IMG/VR virus record: IMGVR_UViG_3300009168_000097
Location: 1-27,070 of that record
Source of the DNA: a virus
Direction: 5' to 3' (one strand)
Length of the DNA stretch: 27,070 nucleotides
How positions within the stretch are numbered: the stretch's first letter is position 1; every line of letters starts with the position of its first letter. The notes beneath the pieces were generated by a model. That model searched no databases, was not told where the DNA came from, and saw only the letters and a program-made list of their open reading frames with translations. A program made the translations under genes and the position numbers. Below, piece after piece: positions 21,631-27,070 of the stretch.

Positions 21631-21644
21631 CTGACTTTTGTCAT
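21631..21644 (-). promoter_or_regulatory. operator-like palindrome, proximal copy
   Basis: The site reads CTGACTTTTGTCAT, followed on the plus strand by GTTTTTAAAG. It is one of two copies in front of the gene at 21298-21579; the other is at 21685. Confidence 0.55.
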
Positions 21645-21684
21645 GTTTTTAAAGATTATTAACAATAGTTTGACAGGTAATTTT

Positions 21685-21698
21685 ATGATGTAGGTCAG
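21685..21698 (-). promoter_or_regulatory. operator-like palindrome, distal copy, overlapping a stop codon
   Basis: The site reads ATGATGTAGGTCAG, followed by GTTTTAACC. The TGA stop of the gene 21695-21889 is formed by bases 11-13 of this motif. The same coincidence occurs at 23820 and 24383. Confidence 0.55.
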
Positions 21699-21889
21699 GT
21701 TTTAACCACTTTTAAAACACCTACTTGTACAAGATAATCAACACACTCCAAAAGGTCTTTTTTTGTTTCATTATCTTTAAATAAGGCTATTCCCGTATTT
21801 GAATAATAGTTTTTATCACCTCTAATAAAAACCTTTGTAGGGGTCTTTACCATTGCCAGACGGTCAGGGAGTTTGGATAGTTCAGTCAT
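21695..21889 (-). CDS. hypothetical protein
   Basis: A 64-residue protein with VKTPTKVFIRGDKNYYSN followed by a helical region (KKDLLECVDYLVQVGVLKVVK). No family. It ends inside an operator-like palindrome and is coupled by ATGA to the upstream gene, closing the recombination operon. Confidence 0.6.
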   Translation of the reverse strand: MTELSKLPDRLAMVKTPTKVFIRGDKNYYSNTGIALFKDNETKKDLLECVDYLVQVGVLKVVKT

Positions 21890-22071
21890 AATACAATCGG
21901 TTTAATTTTTTCAACAAGTTCGTTATATTCGATAATCAAATCCAATGGTAATTTTTTACATGAATTAAACTTGTTAGATAATTCAACATTTAAATCATTC
22001 CATCTTTTCAATTCCCAATCTTCACGGGAAAGAAAACCGGGATTTTCCCGGCTTTGGTTTGGATTATTCAT
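21886..22071 (-). CDS. hypothetical protein
   Basis: A 61-residue protein with an N-terminal NPNQSRENPGFLSREDWEL stretch and a helical remainder. No family. ATGA overlaps occur on both ends (22068-22071 and 21886-21889), so it is part of the ERF operon. Confidence 0.6.
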   Translation of the reverse strand: MNNPNQSRENPGFLSREDWELKRWNDLNVELSNKFNSCKKLPLDLIIEYNELVEKIKPIVL

Positions 22072-22541
22072 AATTTGTATTTTAAAATAGTCTGTGAACT
22101 TTTTGCAGGCGGGAATACTTCCCAGGATTCACCTGTATTGGAATTGACCATGATAAAACCCGGGCTAATTGCTTTCAATAAATCTTTGCGCTTTTTAATT
22201 TCAGCCTGGAGTTCTTCGTCCTGTTTTAAAAGGTCACTCAAAACAATATCATTACAGACAGAAAAGTCATATTTTACCCCGGCTTCGCTAATTTCACATT
22301 TGGCACCGGAATAATCAAAGGACTTTGCACCGTATTTTTCAGCTTCTCTTAAAACGGCTGCTTTTACCTGGTCATTCTTCCTGATCCCGTCCAAAGTCGT
22401 TTCAATACATTTCAATTGAAAATCGACCTTTAAAGGGTTTACTTCGCCTGATGTAATACTTTCTATTACTTTGTTCACAAACGATGAAATTTCAGCCTTA
22501 TTTGAAGGCATCAGGGCAAGTACTGAGTTAGTTGTTTCCAT
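22068..22541 (-). CDS. hypothetical protein of the ERF recombination operon
   Basis: A 157-residue protein with segments GEVNPLKVDFQLKCIE and KYDFSVCNDIVLSDLLKQ followed by a coiled-coil EELQAEIKKRKDLLKAI and a short C-terminal strand segment. From memory, a family with this layout appears next to recombination genes in Bacteroidota phages. No catalytic motif is visible; a helper of the annealing protein, or a nuclease inhibitor, is possible. It is one base from the ERF stop. Confidence 0.7.
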   Translation of the reverse strand: METTNSVLALMPSNKAEISSFVNKVIESITSGEVNPLKVDFQLKCIETTLDGIRKNDQVKAAVLREAEKYGAKSFDYSGAKCEISEAGVKYDFSVCNDIVLSDLLKQDEELQAEIKKRKDLLKAISPGFIMVNSNTGESWEVFPPAKSSQTILKYKL

Positions 22542-22542
22542 G

Positions 22543-23184
22543 TTATTTTTTAATTAGGTTAGTTAGTTCCTCGAAGTTTACTTTTGATACTTTGAATTTG
22601 GTTTTCACCTTATCAATATTTCCGCCTTCACGAATGAATTTACAAACATTTTCCCATTCCTGGCTTATTTCTTCAGTCTTTCCAACAAACTTATTTAACC
22701 AGGGTAAATCATTTGTTTCTGGTTTCTTTTCCGGTTTGGGTTCGGGTTTAGGCTGCAAAGGTTCGGGAGTTACTGCATCCGGATCTTTGTCTTCTTTGGT
22801 TGGTATTAAAAAAGCCTGTAATAAAGCATATTTTAAACCGATTGACATTGCCTTGTTAGTTGCTTTGTCGCCTGAGTCCATAGCTTCACCGATCACAATC
22901 ATATCAATACTGGATCCGTCAATAGTCCAAAGGGTAAATTTACATTTTGCTAAAACATGATTCATTACACCGCCTGACTTTGTTGTTTTTTCAACGGTTG
23001 AATGTTCCAAAATTTCAGTAGTAATAAATACCTGGTTAATGGCAAAAATTGAATGCAGTTCATTTATTACATCATCAATACCTCGGAAATTAAAACCCTG
23101 CTGAAGGTTCTTTTTGTCTTTTTCAATGGCTGTAATACTTTGCATTATTGCAACCATTTTTTCATAAATCAATTTAGTTTCCAT
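22543..23184 (-). CDS. erf: ERF-family single-strand annealing protein
   Basis: A 213-residue recombinase of the ERF superfamily. The core (residues 1-135) shows NFRGIDDVINELHSIFA, followed by the diagnostic IGEAMDSGDKATNKAMSIG and KYALLQAFLIPTKEDKDPDA. A Pro-Lys-Glu repeat linker (PEPLQPKPEPKPEKKPE) then joins a short C-terminal domain. ERF proteins anneal complementary strands to circularise or recombine phage DNA. Neighbour genes form a conserved Bacteroidota recombination block, starting two bases after the upstream gene. Confidence 0.92.
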   Translation of the reverse strand: METKLIYEKMVAIMQSITAIEKDKKNLQQGFNFRGIDDVINELHSIFAINQVFITTEILEHSTVEKTTKSGGVMNHVLAKCKFTLWTIDGSSIDMIVIGEAMDSGDKATNKAMSIGLKYALLQAFLIPTKEDKDPDAVTPEPLQPKPEPKPEKKPETNDLPWLNKFVGKTEEISQEWENVCKFIREGGNIDKVKTKFKVSKVNFEELTNLIKK

Positions 23185-23186
23185 AG

Positions 23187-23540
23187 TTAGTCAAGTTTAG
23201 TTTTATAATGTTCGATTATTCGATTCATTTCGTGAGCGTAAAAAGATTTGAAGTCTGTAAATCCCTGGTTATTTTTCTGGAATAAAACATATAAAACCGA
23301 TCTTAATCTTTGGCTGTCAGTCTTTTTACTGTCTTCAAAGTCAGTATTCACATTTTCAAGTATATCCTTTTCAGTCGTTTTAAAATCATTTATTTTGAAT
23401 GCCACAAAACAAAAGGATTGGTTAAGGGAAAATACATCCATTGACTGCGCAGGGCTTAATTCCTGCGTGCCAATCCTAATGGATAAGGTGCGATCTTTGC
23501 GGGTCGCAATGCCTTCAATAAGGCCGGGAATGATTACCAT
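23187..23540 (-). CDS. conserved hypothetical protein of the recombination operon
   Basis: A 117-residue protein with IATRKDRTLSIRIGTQELSP and DSQRLRSVLYVLFQKNNQGF, ending in a HEMNRIIEHYKTKLD helix. I recall this pattern from Bacteroidota phages, where it sits just before the annealing protein gene. The function is unknown. It ends two bases before the erf gene start. Confidence 0.75.
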   Translation of the reverse strand: MVIIPGLIEGIATRKDRTLSIRIGTQELSPAQSMDVFSLNQSFCFVAFKINDFKTTEKDILENVNTDFEDSKKTDSQRLRSVLYVLFQKNNQGFTDFKSFYAHEMNRIIEHYKTKLD

Positions 23541-23555
23541 AATTCAAAATTTAGT

Positions 23556-23735
23556 TTATTTTATTAATTGATAAAAATACGTTGTTTTTCCTTTTTCTAT
23601 CAAACGAAATGAAAATGAAGTTTCGCTCTCATAAATCTCAGATACTTTTATTTTGTCGTATCCCTCAAATTTCTTTGATAAAACTATATTTCTATTATTT
23701 AAGTCCTTTAAAGAATTGCAGTTAATAATTTTCAT
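23556..23735 (-). CDS. small hypothetical protein, first gene of the recombination operon
   Basis: A 59-residue basic beta-rich protein (MKIINCNSLKDLNNRNIVLS at the start, SFRLIEKGKTTYFYQLIK at the end), ATG 23735 to TAA 23556. A preceding ATG closes after two codons, so 23735 is the start. It follows the promoter at 23758-23765. No family is recognised. Confidence 0.65.
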   Translation of the reverse strand: MKIINCNSLKDLNNRNIVLSKKFEGYDKIKVSEIYESETSFSFRLIEKGKTTYFYQLIK

Positions 23736-23757
23736 TTCATTGAGTATTAATTACAAT

Positions 23758-23765
23758 CAAAGTTA
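23758..23765 (-). promoter_or_regulatory. promoter -7 element of the recombination operon
   Basis: TAACTTTG on the minus strand matches TAnnTTTG exactly; TTTT lies 20 bases upstream as the -33 region. Expected start is near 23752, about 17 bases before ATG 23735. It comes right after the terminator at 23785. Confidence 0.65.
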
Positions 23766-23784
23766 AAAATTAAAGTAATTGTTT

Positions 23785-23815
23785 TAAAAAACCTACCCAG
23801 GATTTGAGCAGGTTT
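23785..23815 (-). terminator. intrinsic terminator before the recombination operon
   Basis: On the minus strand ACCTGCT pairs with GGTAGGT (five Watson-Crick and two G-U pairs), flanked by A and T runs. It is weaker than the other terminators. It may work in both directions, and it separates the gene at 23830 from the downstream promoter. Confidence 0.6.
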
Positions 23816-23819
23816 TTTT

Positions 23820-23833
23820 ATGAGATTTGTCAT
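23820..23833 (-). promoter_or_regulatory. operator-like palindrome overlapping a stop codon
   Basis: The site reads ATGAGATTTGTCAT. Bases 11-13 form the TGA of the gene 23830-23994. Here a terminator lies between site and next promoter, unlike the other copies, so direct control of that promoter is less sure. Confidence 0.5.
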
Positions 23834-23994
23834 ATTACATTCAATCTTTTTGCACCTTTATAAGTCAACCAAAATGATACTAACCCGGCTCCAAATCTCG
23901 GTGTCATATCAATTCTTACTTTATGATTGTACTCATTAACTTTTTTAATTTTCCAATCTTCATTTTTGGCTTGGGTGTAAGTTCTCGGTTTCAT
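23830..23994 (-). CDS. 54-residue basic hypothetical protein
   Basis: A small gene from ATG 23994 to TGA 23830. The peptide is basic and beta-strand-like (DWKIKKVNEYNHKVRIDMTP, then SFWLTYKGAKRLNVI). The ATG has the leader AAAACCTAACTAAA, identical to the one at 21579, which supports translation. No family is recognised. Confidence 0.65.
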   Translation of the reverse strand: MKPRTYTQAKNEDWKIKKVNEYNHKVRIDMTPRFGAGLVSFWLTYKGAKRLNVI

Positions 23995-24013
23995 TTTAGT
24001 TAGGTTTTAGTTT

Positions 24014-24262
24014 TTATAATGATACAAAGTTGATTGCTGCAAAGTGTTGTTCTGACATATTTTTTAAGAATAACCACATTGGAATTGTGTTATCTTTTAC
24101 CATTGATTTTGGGACCCAAATGTTAACAGCTCTAAAATAACCAGAATTACCATTTAAAACCATATATTCGCCTTTATCAGAAATAACATAACCAGTAGTT
24201 ATTAAAATAGCTTTTTCGGTTTCTCTTTCTATTTTCTTGATTGTGTAGGCTTCGTTTGACAT
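24014..24262 (-). CDS. hypothetical protein
   Basis: An 82-residue protein with beta-strand character (AILITTGYVISDKGEYMVLN, then VNIWVPKSMV) and a helical end. No family. It is first in a two-gene unit whose promoter is unclear (TACCTTTA at 24298-24305 is a seven-of-eight -7 match) and which has two palindromes upstream. Confidence 0.65.
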   Translation of the reverse strand: MSNEAYTIKKIERETEKAILITTGYVISDKGEYMVLNGNSGYFRAVNIWVPKSMVKDNTIPMWLFLKNMSEQHFAAINFVSL

Positions 24263-24338
24263 GGTTTCTTATGTTTTAATTGGTCCGTTTCGATGATTAA
24301 AGGTAGTTATAAATCTTGGATTTGATACCATGAAAACG

Positions 24339-24352
24339 CTGTATTCTGTCAT
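24339..24352 (-). promoter_or_regulatory. operator-like palindrome, proximal copy
   Basis: The site reads CTGTATTCTGTCAT, followed by GTTTTAAAC on the plus strand, a variant with one weaker half-site. Centre about 47 bases from the inner edge of the possible -7 element of the gene at 24014. Confidence 0.5.
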
Positions 24353-24382
24353 GTTTTAAACACTACCTTGACATATTGGAAT

Positions 24383-24396
24383 ATGAGATAGATCAT
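24383..24396 (-). promoter_or_regulatory. operator-like palindrome overlapping a stop codon
   Basis: The site reads ATGAGATAGATCAT, followed by GTTTTGG. Bases 11-13 form the TGA of the membrane protein gene at 24393. It is the second copy before the gene at 24014. Confidence 0.6.
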
Positions 24397-24602
24397 GTTT
24401 TGGTATGATTAAACAACCTTCGTAAAACATAACCCCTTATAATTGATGCAATTGTAAATATAAAGGTAATGATCAAATTCTGATGAAATGAAACAGGAAT
24501 ACCCATAACCGGGTAAATGATAAGCTGAATTAACAGGCTTACCAGGAACCCGGCTAAGGTATTTGTGATGCTTTCGAGTAGGGAGTGGCGCTTAGATTGC
24601 AT
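24393..24602 (-). CDS. DUF7220-like small phage membrane protein
   Basis: A 69-residue protein with two hydrophobic helices (AGFLVSLLIQLIIYPVMGIP, then NLIITFIFTIASIIRGYVL) and the family-type ends QSKRHSLLESITNT and RGYVLRRLFNH. Proteins with this pattern occur in phages of many hosts, with unknown function. It is one base after the helicase-methylase stop and shares its transcript. Confidence 0.75.
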   Translation of the reverse strand: MQSKRHSLLESITNTLAGFLVSLLIQLIIYPVMGIPVSFHQNLIITFIFTIASIIRGYVLRRLFNHTKT

Positions 24603-24603
24603 A

Positions 24604-26916
24604 TTAAAAAAGAGTTAGTTGTCCTTTTTCTTCATAGGCTGCATTATGGTTTCTTTTATTGATCTCAAAGTAACTTTCTTTTAACTCAATAGAAATACTT
24701 TTACGCCCCATTTTTAAAGCCTGGTAACCCTCTGATCCAATACCTCCAAATGGACTTAAAACAGTTTCTCCGGTATTAGAATAAAGTAAAATTATCCTTT
24801 CAATAACTTGCAGTTGAAGTGGGCATATATGTTTTTCATCATTTTGACCTTTGGCGTTCATCCATTGCAGGGTATTAGTACTATCAATATCCATCCAAAT
24901 TGGGGATGCATACCTTTGCCAAACCTGATGCGAGTATTGTTCTAATCTTGAATATTTACTTTCAGGATCAAAGCCCCAAAACTCATTAAATCCCTCCTCG
25001 CTTTTTGGGAATGTATCAAATTCATGCATCGGAATATAATGAGTAAATCGTATATCATCCAATTGAATTGGAATTTGATTTTCTTCTTTGGTTTTAAAAC
25101 AAAGTACCTTATCAGGAATACCACATCTAATAATACTCATATCCTTTGTAACTTGCTTATGGGCTAATCCTATTGTTTTAGTTCTTACGGCTGCCAATAA
25201 TGGATCTTTCCAGATAGTAAATTCAGAATGCAAAAACATATCGAATTCCTCAAACATATTAGCAATCATATCTGGAAATCTTTTAAAACCGATATATCCA
25301 TCCCGGCTTTTTAAAGTAGGCAAGTTCATGCAATGTACTGCAATTATTCGCCCTGGTTTTATTACCCTTTTCAATTCAGCAACTAAATATCTGAACTGAG
25401 CGACAAATTGATCGTAATCAACTACATTGCCCATATCTTCAATATGGTTTGAATAGGTATAGAGGTCTGCAAATGGAGGACTAAACATGATTAAATCTAC
25501 TGATTTATCACTCACTTCTTTTATCCTTTGTACGCAGTCACCACGCATAAGCCAGTATTTGTCATTTTTGGCATCTATTGATTTTTCCATTGATGTAGTT
25601 ATTTGATTGTTAATATTTTTAGTTACTGCCTTAGTCATTAACTTTTGCATTGTAGTAAAAGAAATATGCTTATCCCTTTGAATTTTTATTACATTAATCA
25701 TTCTGTCAGTTGAAATCATATAACAAGTTACTACTTTAGTTTGCCCATATCTCCATGATCTACGAATAGCCTGGTAGCTTTGTTCAAAACTGAAATCAAT
25801 AGAATTAAAAATCTGATAGGCACAATTCTGAAAATTTAATCCCATCCCTGCAATGGATTGTTTTGATATTAAAATCTGATATTTTCCATGAGCAAAATCA
25901 AGTAAATCAGTTTCCTTTTTTTCAGGTGAATCCGAACCTTGTACATTTCTGCAATCAATACCGAGTGATATTAATTTTTTATAAATGTTTTTTGCTTCTT
26001 CATTTTGTTTTGTCCATACTATTATTTGTTCATCTTTTGGCAGTCCGGTTATAATCTGGATTGTTTCATTTATTCTTTGTTTTTCAGTATCTCGCAAACT
26101 TTGATTATAATCAGTTGCATTAACCGCTAAACCTGCGAATAATTGACCTTCAGGCAAAGGAGTTGATACTTGCCTTTCGATTATTTTTAATTCTGGCAAA
26201 TCAAATCCGGGCATATCAAAACCTATATCTTTTGGATGAGAATACATAATAGCCCATGATGAAACAAACTCATAAAATTTATCTACTGCATGACCTTTTA
26301 AACGCCATTGCTGCGTTTCATTCGTGTCATGTACAAAGAACATTGCAAGCATTTCATTAAAGGTCATCACATCAAGGAACTGACTATGGTTTCCTAATTC
26401 CATTGGATCATTTGGGCTTGGAGTAGCTGAAAAACAAAATTTATAAGGAATATTTTTAAATTTCTCCATTAATAAATTCCTGTATTTCCCTGATTCATTT
26501 TTTAAAATACTACTTTCATCAAGGCATATACAACAAAATTGATCTTCTTTTACGTGTTCCAATTGTTCATAATTGGTAATGTAAATACCAGCCCCAAATA
26601 CATCGCTTTTAAGCCGTTCAACTTTGGTGTTAAACTTTATACCTTGCTCAATAGTTTGCCCTGATACCGCCAAAGGAGAAAGGATTAATGCGGGTTTATT
26701 GAATCGAGTTGTTATTTGGTTCGCAATTTCTAATTGCATCGGAGTTTTACCCTGGCCTGTATCTGCGAAAATTGCATATTTCCCGGCTCTTAAGGCTCTT
26801 TTAACAGTAAACTTTTGAAATTCAAATAACATAGGATTTAATTGATTCATGTCAATATCAAATCCTGATTGAATAACTGTCTTTTCTTTTTGCTTTAAAA
26901 ATTCCAAATAATCCAT
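24604..26916 (-). CDS. Snf2-like helicase fused to a DNA N6/N4-methyltransferase
   Basis: A protein of about 770 residues with two enzymes. The first ~430 residues are an SF2 Snf2-type ATPase: Walker A DTGQGKT (52-58), DESS (133-136), SAT (163-165), and C-terminal motifs VWTKQNEEA, SIAGMGLNFQNC and QAIRRSWRYGQ. The rest is a DNA aminomethyltransferase with the catalytic motif SPPF near residue 478 before the cofactor motif SPFGGIGSEGYQ near 725, the beta-class order. Translocation along DNA may feed methylation; this could protect phage DNA from host restriction. No nuclease domain is seen. ATG 26916 is chosen because the earlier frame start at 26958 overlaps the promoter. Confidence 0.9.
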   Translation of the reverse strand: MDYLEFLKQKEKTVIQSGFDIDMNQLNPMLFEFQKFTVKRALRAGKYAIFADTGQGKTPMQLEIANQITTRFNKPALILSPLAVSGQTIEQGIKFNTKVERLKSDVFGAGIYITNYEQLEHVKEDQFCCICLDESSILKNESGKYRNLLMEKFKNIPYKFCFSATPSPNDPMELGNHSQFLDVMTFNEMLAMFFVHDTNETQQWRLKGHAVDKFYEFVSSWAIMYSHPKDIGFDMPGFDLPELKIIERQVSTPLPEGQLFAGLAVNATDYNQSLRDTEKQRINETIQIITGLPKDEQIIVWTKQNEEAKNIYKKLISLGIDCRNVQGSDSPEKKETDLLDFAHGKYQILISKQSIAGMGLNFQNCAYQIFNSIDFSFEQSYQAIRRSWRYGQTKVVTCYMISTDRMINVIKIQRDKHISFTTMQKLMTKAVTKNINNQITTSMEKSIDAKNDKYWLMRGDCVQRIKEVSDKSVDLIMFSPPFADLYTYSNHIEDMGNVVDYDQFVAQFRYLVAELKRVIKPGRIIAVHCMNLPTLKSRDGYIGFKRFPDMIANMFEEFDMFLHSEFTIWKDPLLAAVRTKTIGLAHKQVTKDMSIIRCGIPDKVLCFKTKEENQIPIQLDDIRFTHYIPMHEFDTFPKSEEGFNEFWGFDPESKYSRLEQYSHQVWQRYASPIWMDIDSTNTLQWMNAKGQNDEKHICPLQLQVIERIILLYSNTGETVLSPFGGIGSEGYQALKMGRKSISIELKESYFEINKRNHNAAYEEKGQLTLF

Positions 26917-26948
26917 AATATCAAAGTTTAGTTTATGTAAAAGTATAT

Positions 26949-26956
26949 CAAATATC
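26949..26956 (-). promoter_or_regulatory. promoter -7 element of the helicase-methylase gene
   Basis: GATATTTG on the minus strand is a seven-of-eight match to TAnnTTTG, 33 bases before ATG 26916. A variant palindrome is centred about 36 bases further upstream. Confidence 0.5.
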
Positions 26957-26978
26957 AATATGAATTTTAAAAAATACG

Positions 26979-26992
26979 CTGTAATTGGTCAT
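26979..26992 (-). promoter_or_regulatory. operator-like palindrome, variant copy
   Basis: The site reads CTGTAATTGGTCAT, with one weak half-site. It has the same geometry to the -7 element (about 36 bases) as the copies at 11411 and 21631. Confidence 0.4.
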
Positions 26993-27000
26993 AAAATTTT

Positions 27001-27014
27001 ATGAGATTTATCAT
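27001..27014 (-). promoter_or_regulatory. operator-like palindrome, distal copy
   Basis: The site reads ATGAGATTTATCAT, directly next to a terminator T-run. It lies about 58 bases from the -7 element of the helicase-methylase gene. Confidence 0.55.
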
Positions 27015-27042
27015 AAAAAAAGCCCGGTTGACAAGACCGGGC
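27015..27042 (-). terminator. intrinsic terminator at the right edge
   Basis: On the minus strand GCCCGGT (27036-27042) pairs with ACCGGGC (27022-27028) over a seven-base loop, followed by seven T residues (27015-27021). It would end a minus-strand gene lying to the right of the window. The 24 bases beyond it contain no assignable gene; a plus-strand ATG at 27065 is possible but unproven. Confidence 0.8.
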
Positions 27043-27070
27043 AAACTAAACCTAACTTTTAATTATGAAA

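Noticed and set aside
22532-22960. Plus-strand frame of 142 codons
   Set aside because: It is the antisense shadow of the ERF gene, whose protein motifs are unmistakable.
26916-26958. Earlier ATG at 26958 for the helicase-methylase gene
   Set aside because: It overlaps the likely -7 element and its extra 14 residues do not resemble the start of the family; ATG 26916 has the usual A-rich leader.
1-27070. tRNA genes, CRISPR arrays, insertion sequences, integrase and attachment sites
   Set aside because: None could be supported: no cloverleaf-like intergenic sequence, no regular spacer-repeat array, no transposase or integrase motif, and every gap is short and explained by promoters or terminators.

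Overview
This window is about half of a tailed bacteriophage (or prophage) genome of siphovirus type, probably infecting a member of the Bacteroidota. The host inference rests on three things seen in the DNA: promoters of the Bacteroidota form (TTTG, 19-20 bases, TAnnTTTG), A-rich start-codon leaders in place of Shine-Dalgarno sequences, and close resemblance of many small proteins to Bacteroidota phage families. The DNA is AT-rich. Every supported gene lies on the minus strand, so transcription runs from high to low coordinates and the gene order below is given right to left.

Right part (27.0-18.2 kb), early/replication. It starts with a Snf2-type helicase fused to a DNA methyltransferase, followed by a small phage membrane protein and short accessory genes. 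Next is a recombination block built on an ERF single-strand annealing protein. The block ends with a DnaD/replisome-organizer type initiator, an unknown partner gene and a free-standing DnaA domain-IV DNA-binding protein. The initiator mRNA has a leader with a 33-codon ORF that carries a terminator-like hairpin inside it.

Middle (18.2-12.9 kb), a long operon of accessory genes. Its first six genes are tightly coupled: two small membrane proteins, a coiled-coil protein, a CDP-glycerol/ribitol-phosphate transferase, a bifunctional CDP-ribitol synthase (cytidylyltransferase fused to a short-chain reductase) and a one-pass membrane protein. They look like a complete phage-borne module for making CDP-ribitol and transferring ribitol (or glycerol) phosphate to an acceptor, most likely a host surface glycan. 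Small genes follow, including a zinc-ribbon microprotein coupled to a VRR-NUC nuclease and a 58-residue membrane protein.

Left part (12.9-0 kb), packaging and structure: small and large terminase, a short separately transcribed operon (DUF4177-like protein, lipoprotein, coiled-coil protein), then portal, HK97-type prohead protease, major capsid protein, a protein with a Sec signal peptide, connector, major tail protein, three tail-region proteins, tape measure protein, and the start of a tail-tip protein that runs off the left edge.

A dispersed 14-bp palindrome (ATGA-N6-TCAT and close variants, usually followed on the plus strand by GTTTT) sits in front of most transcription units. With the promoters and intrinsic terminators it divides the genome into regulated blocks, which looks like a phage-wide regulon. 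Several genes were recovered by reading the gaps directly: 13784-13888, 12981-13157, 17554-17721, 20445-20546, 23556-23735, 23830-23994, and the partial gene at 1-1126. No integrase, repressor, endolysin, tRNA gene or CRISPR array was recognised, so lifestyle and lysis genes must be judged from sequence outside the window.
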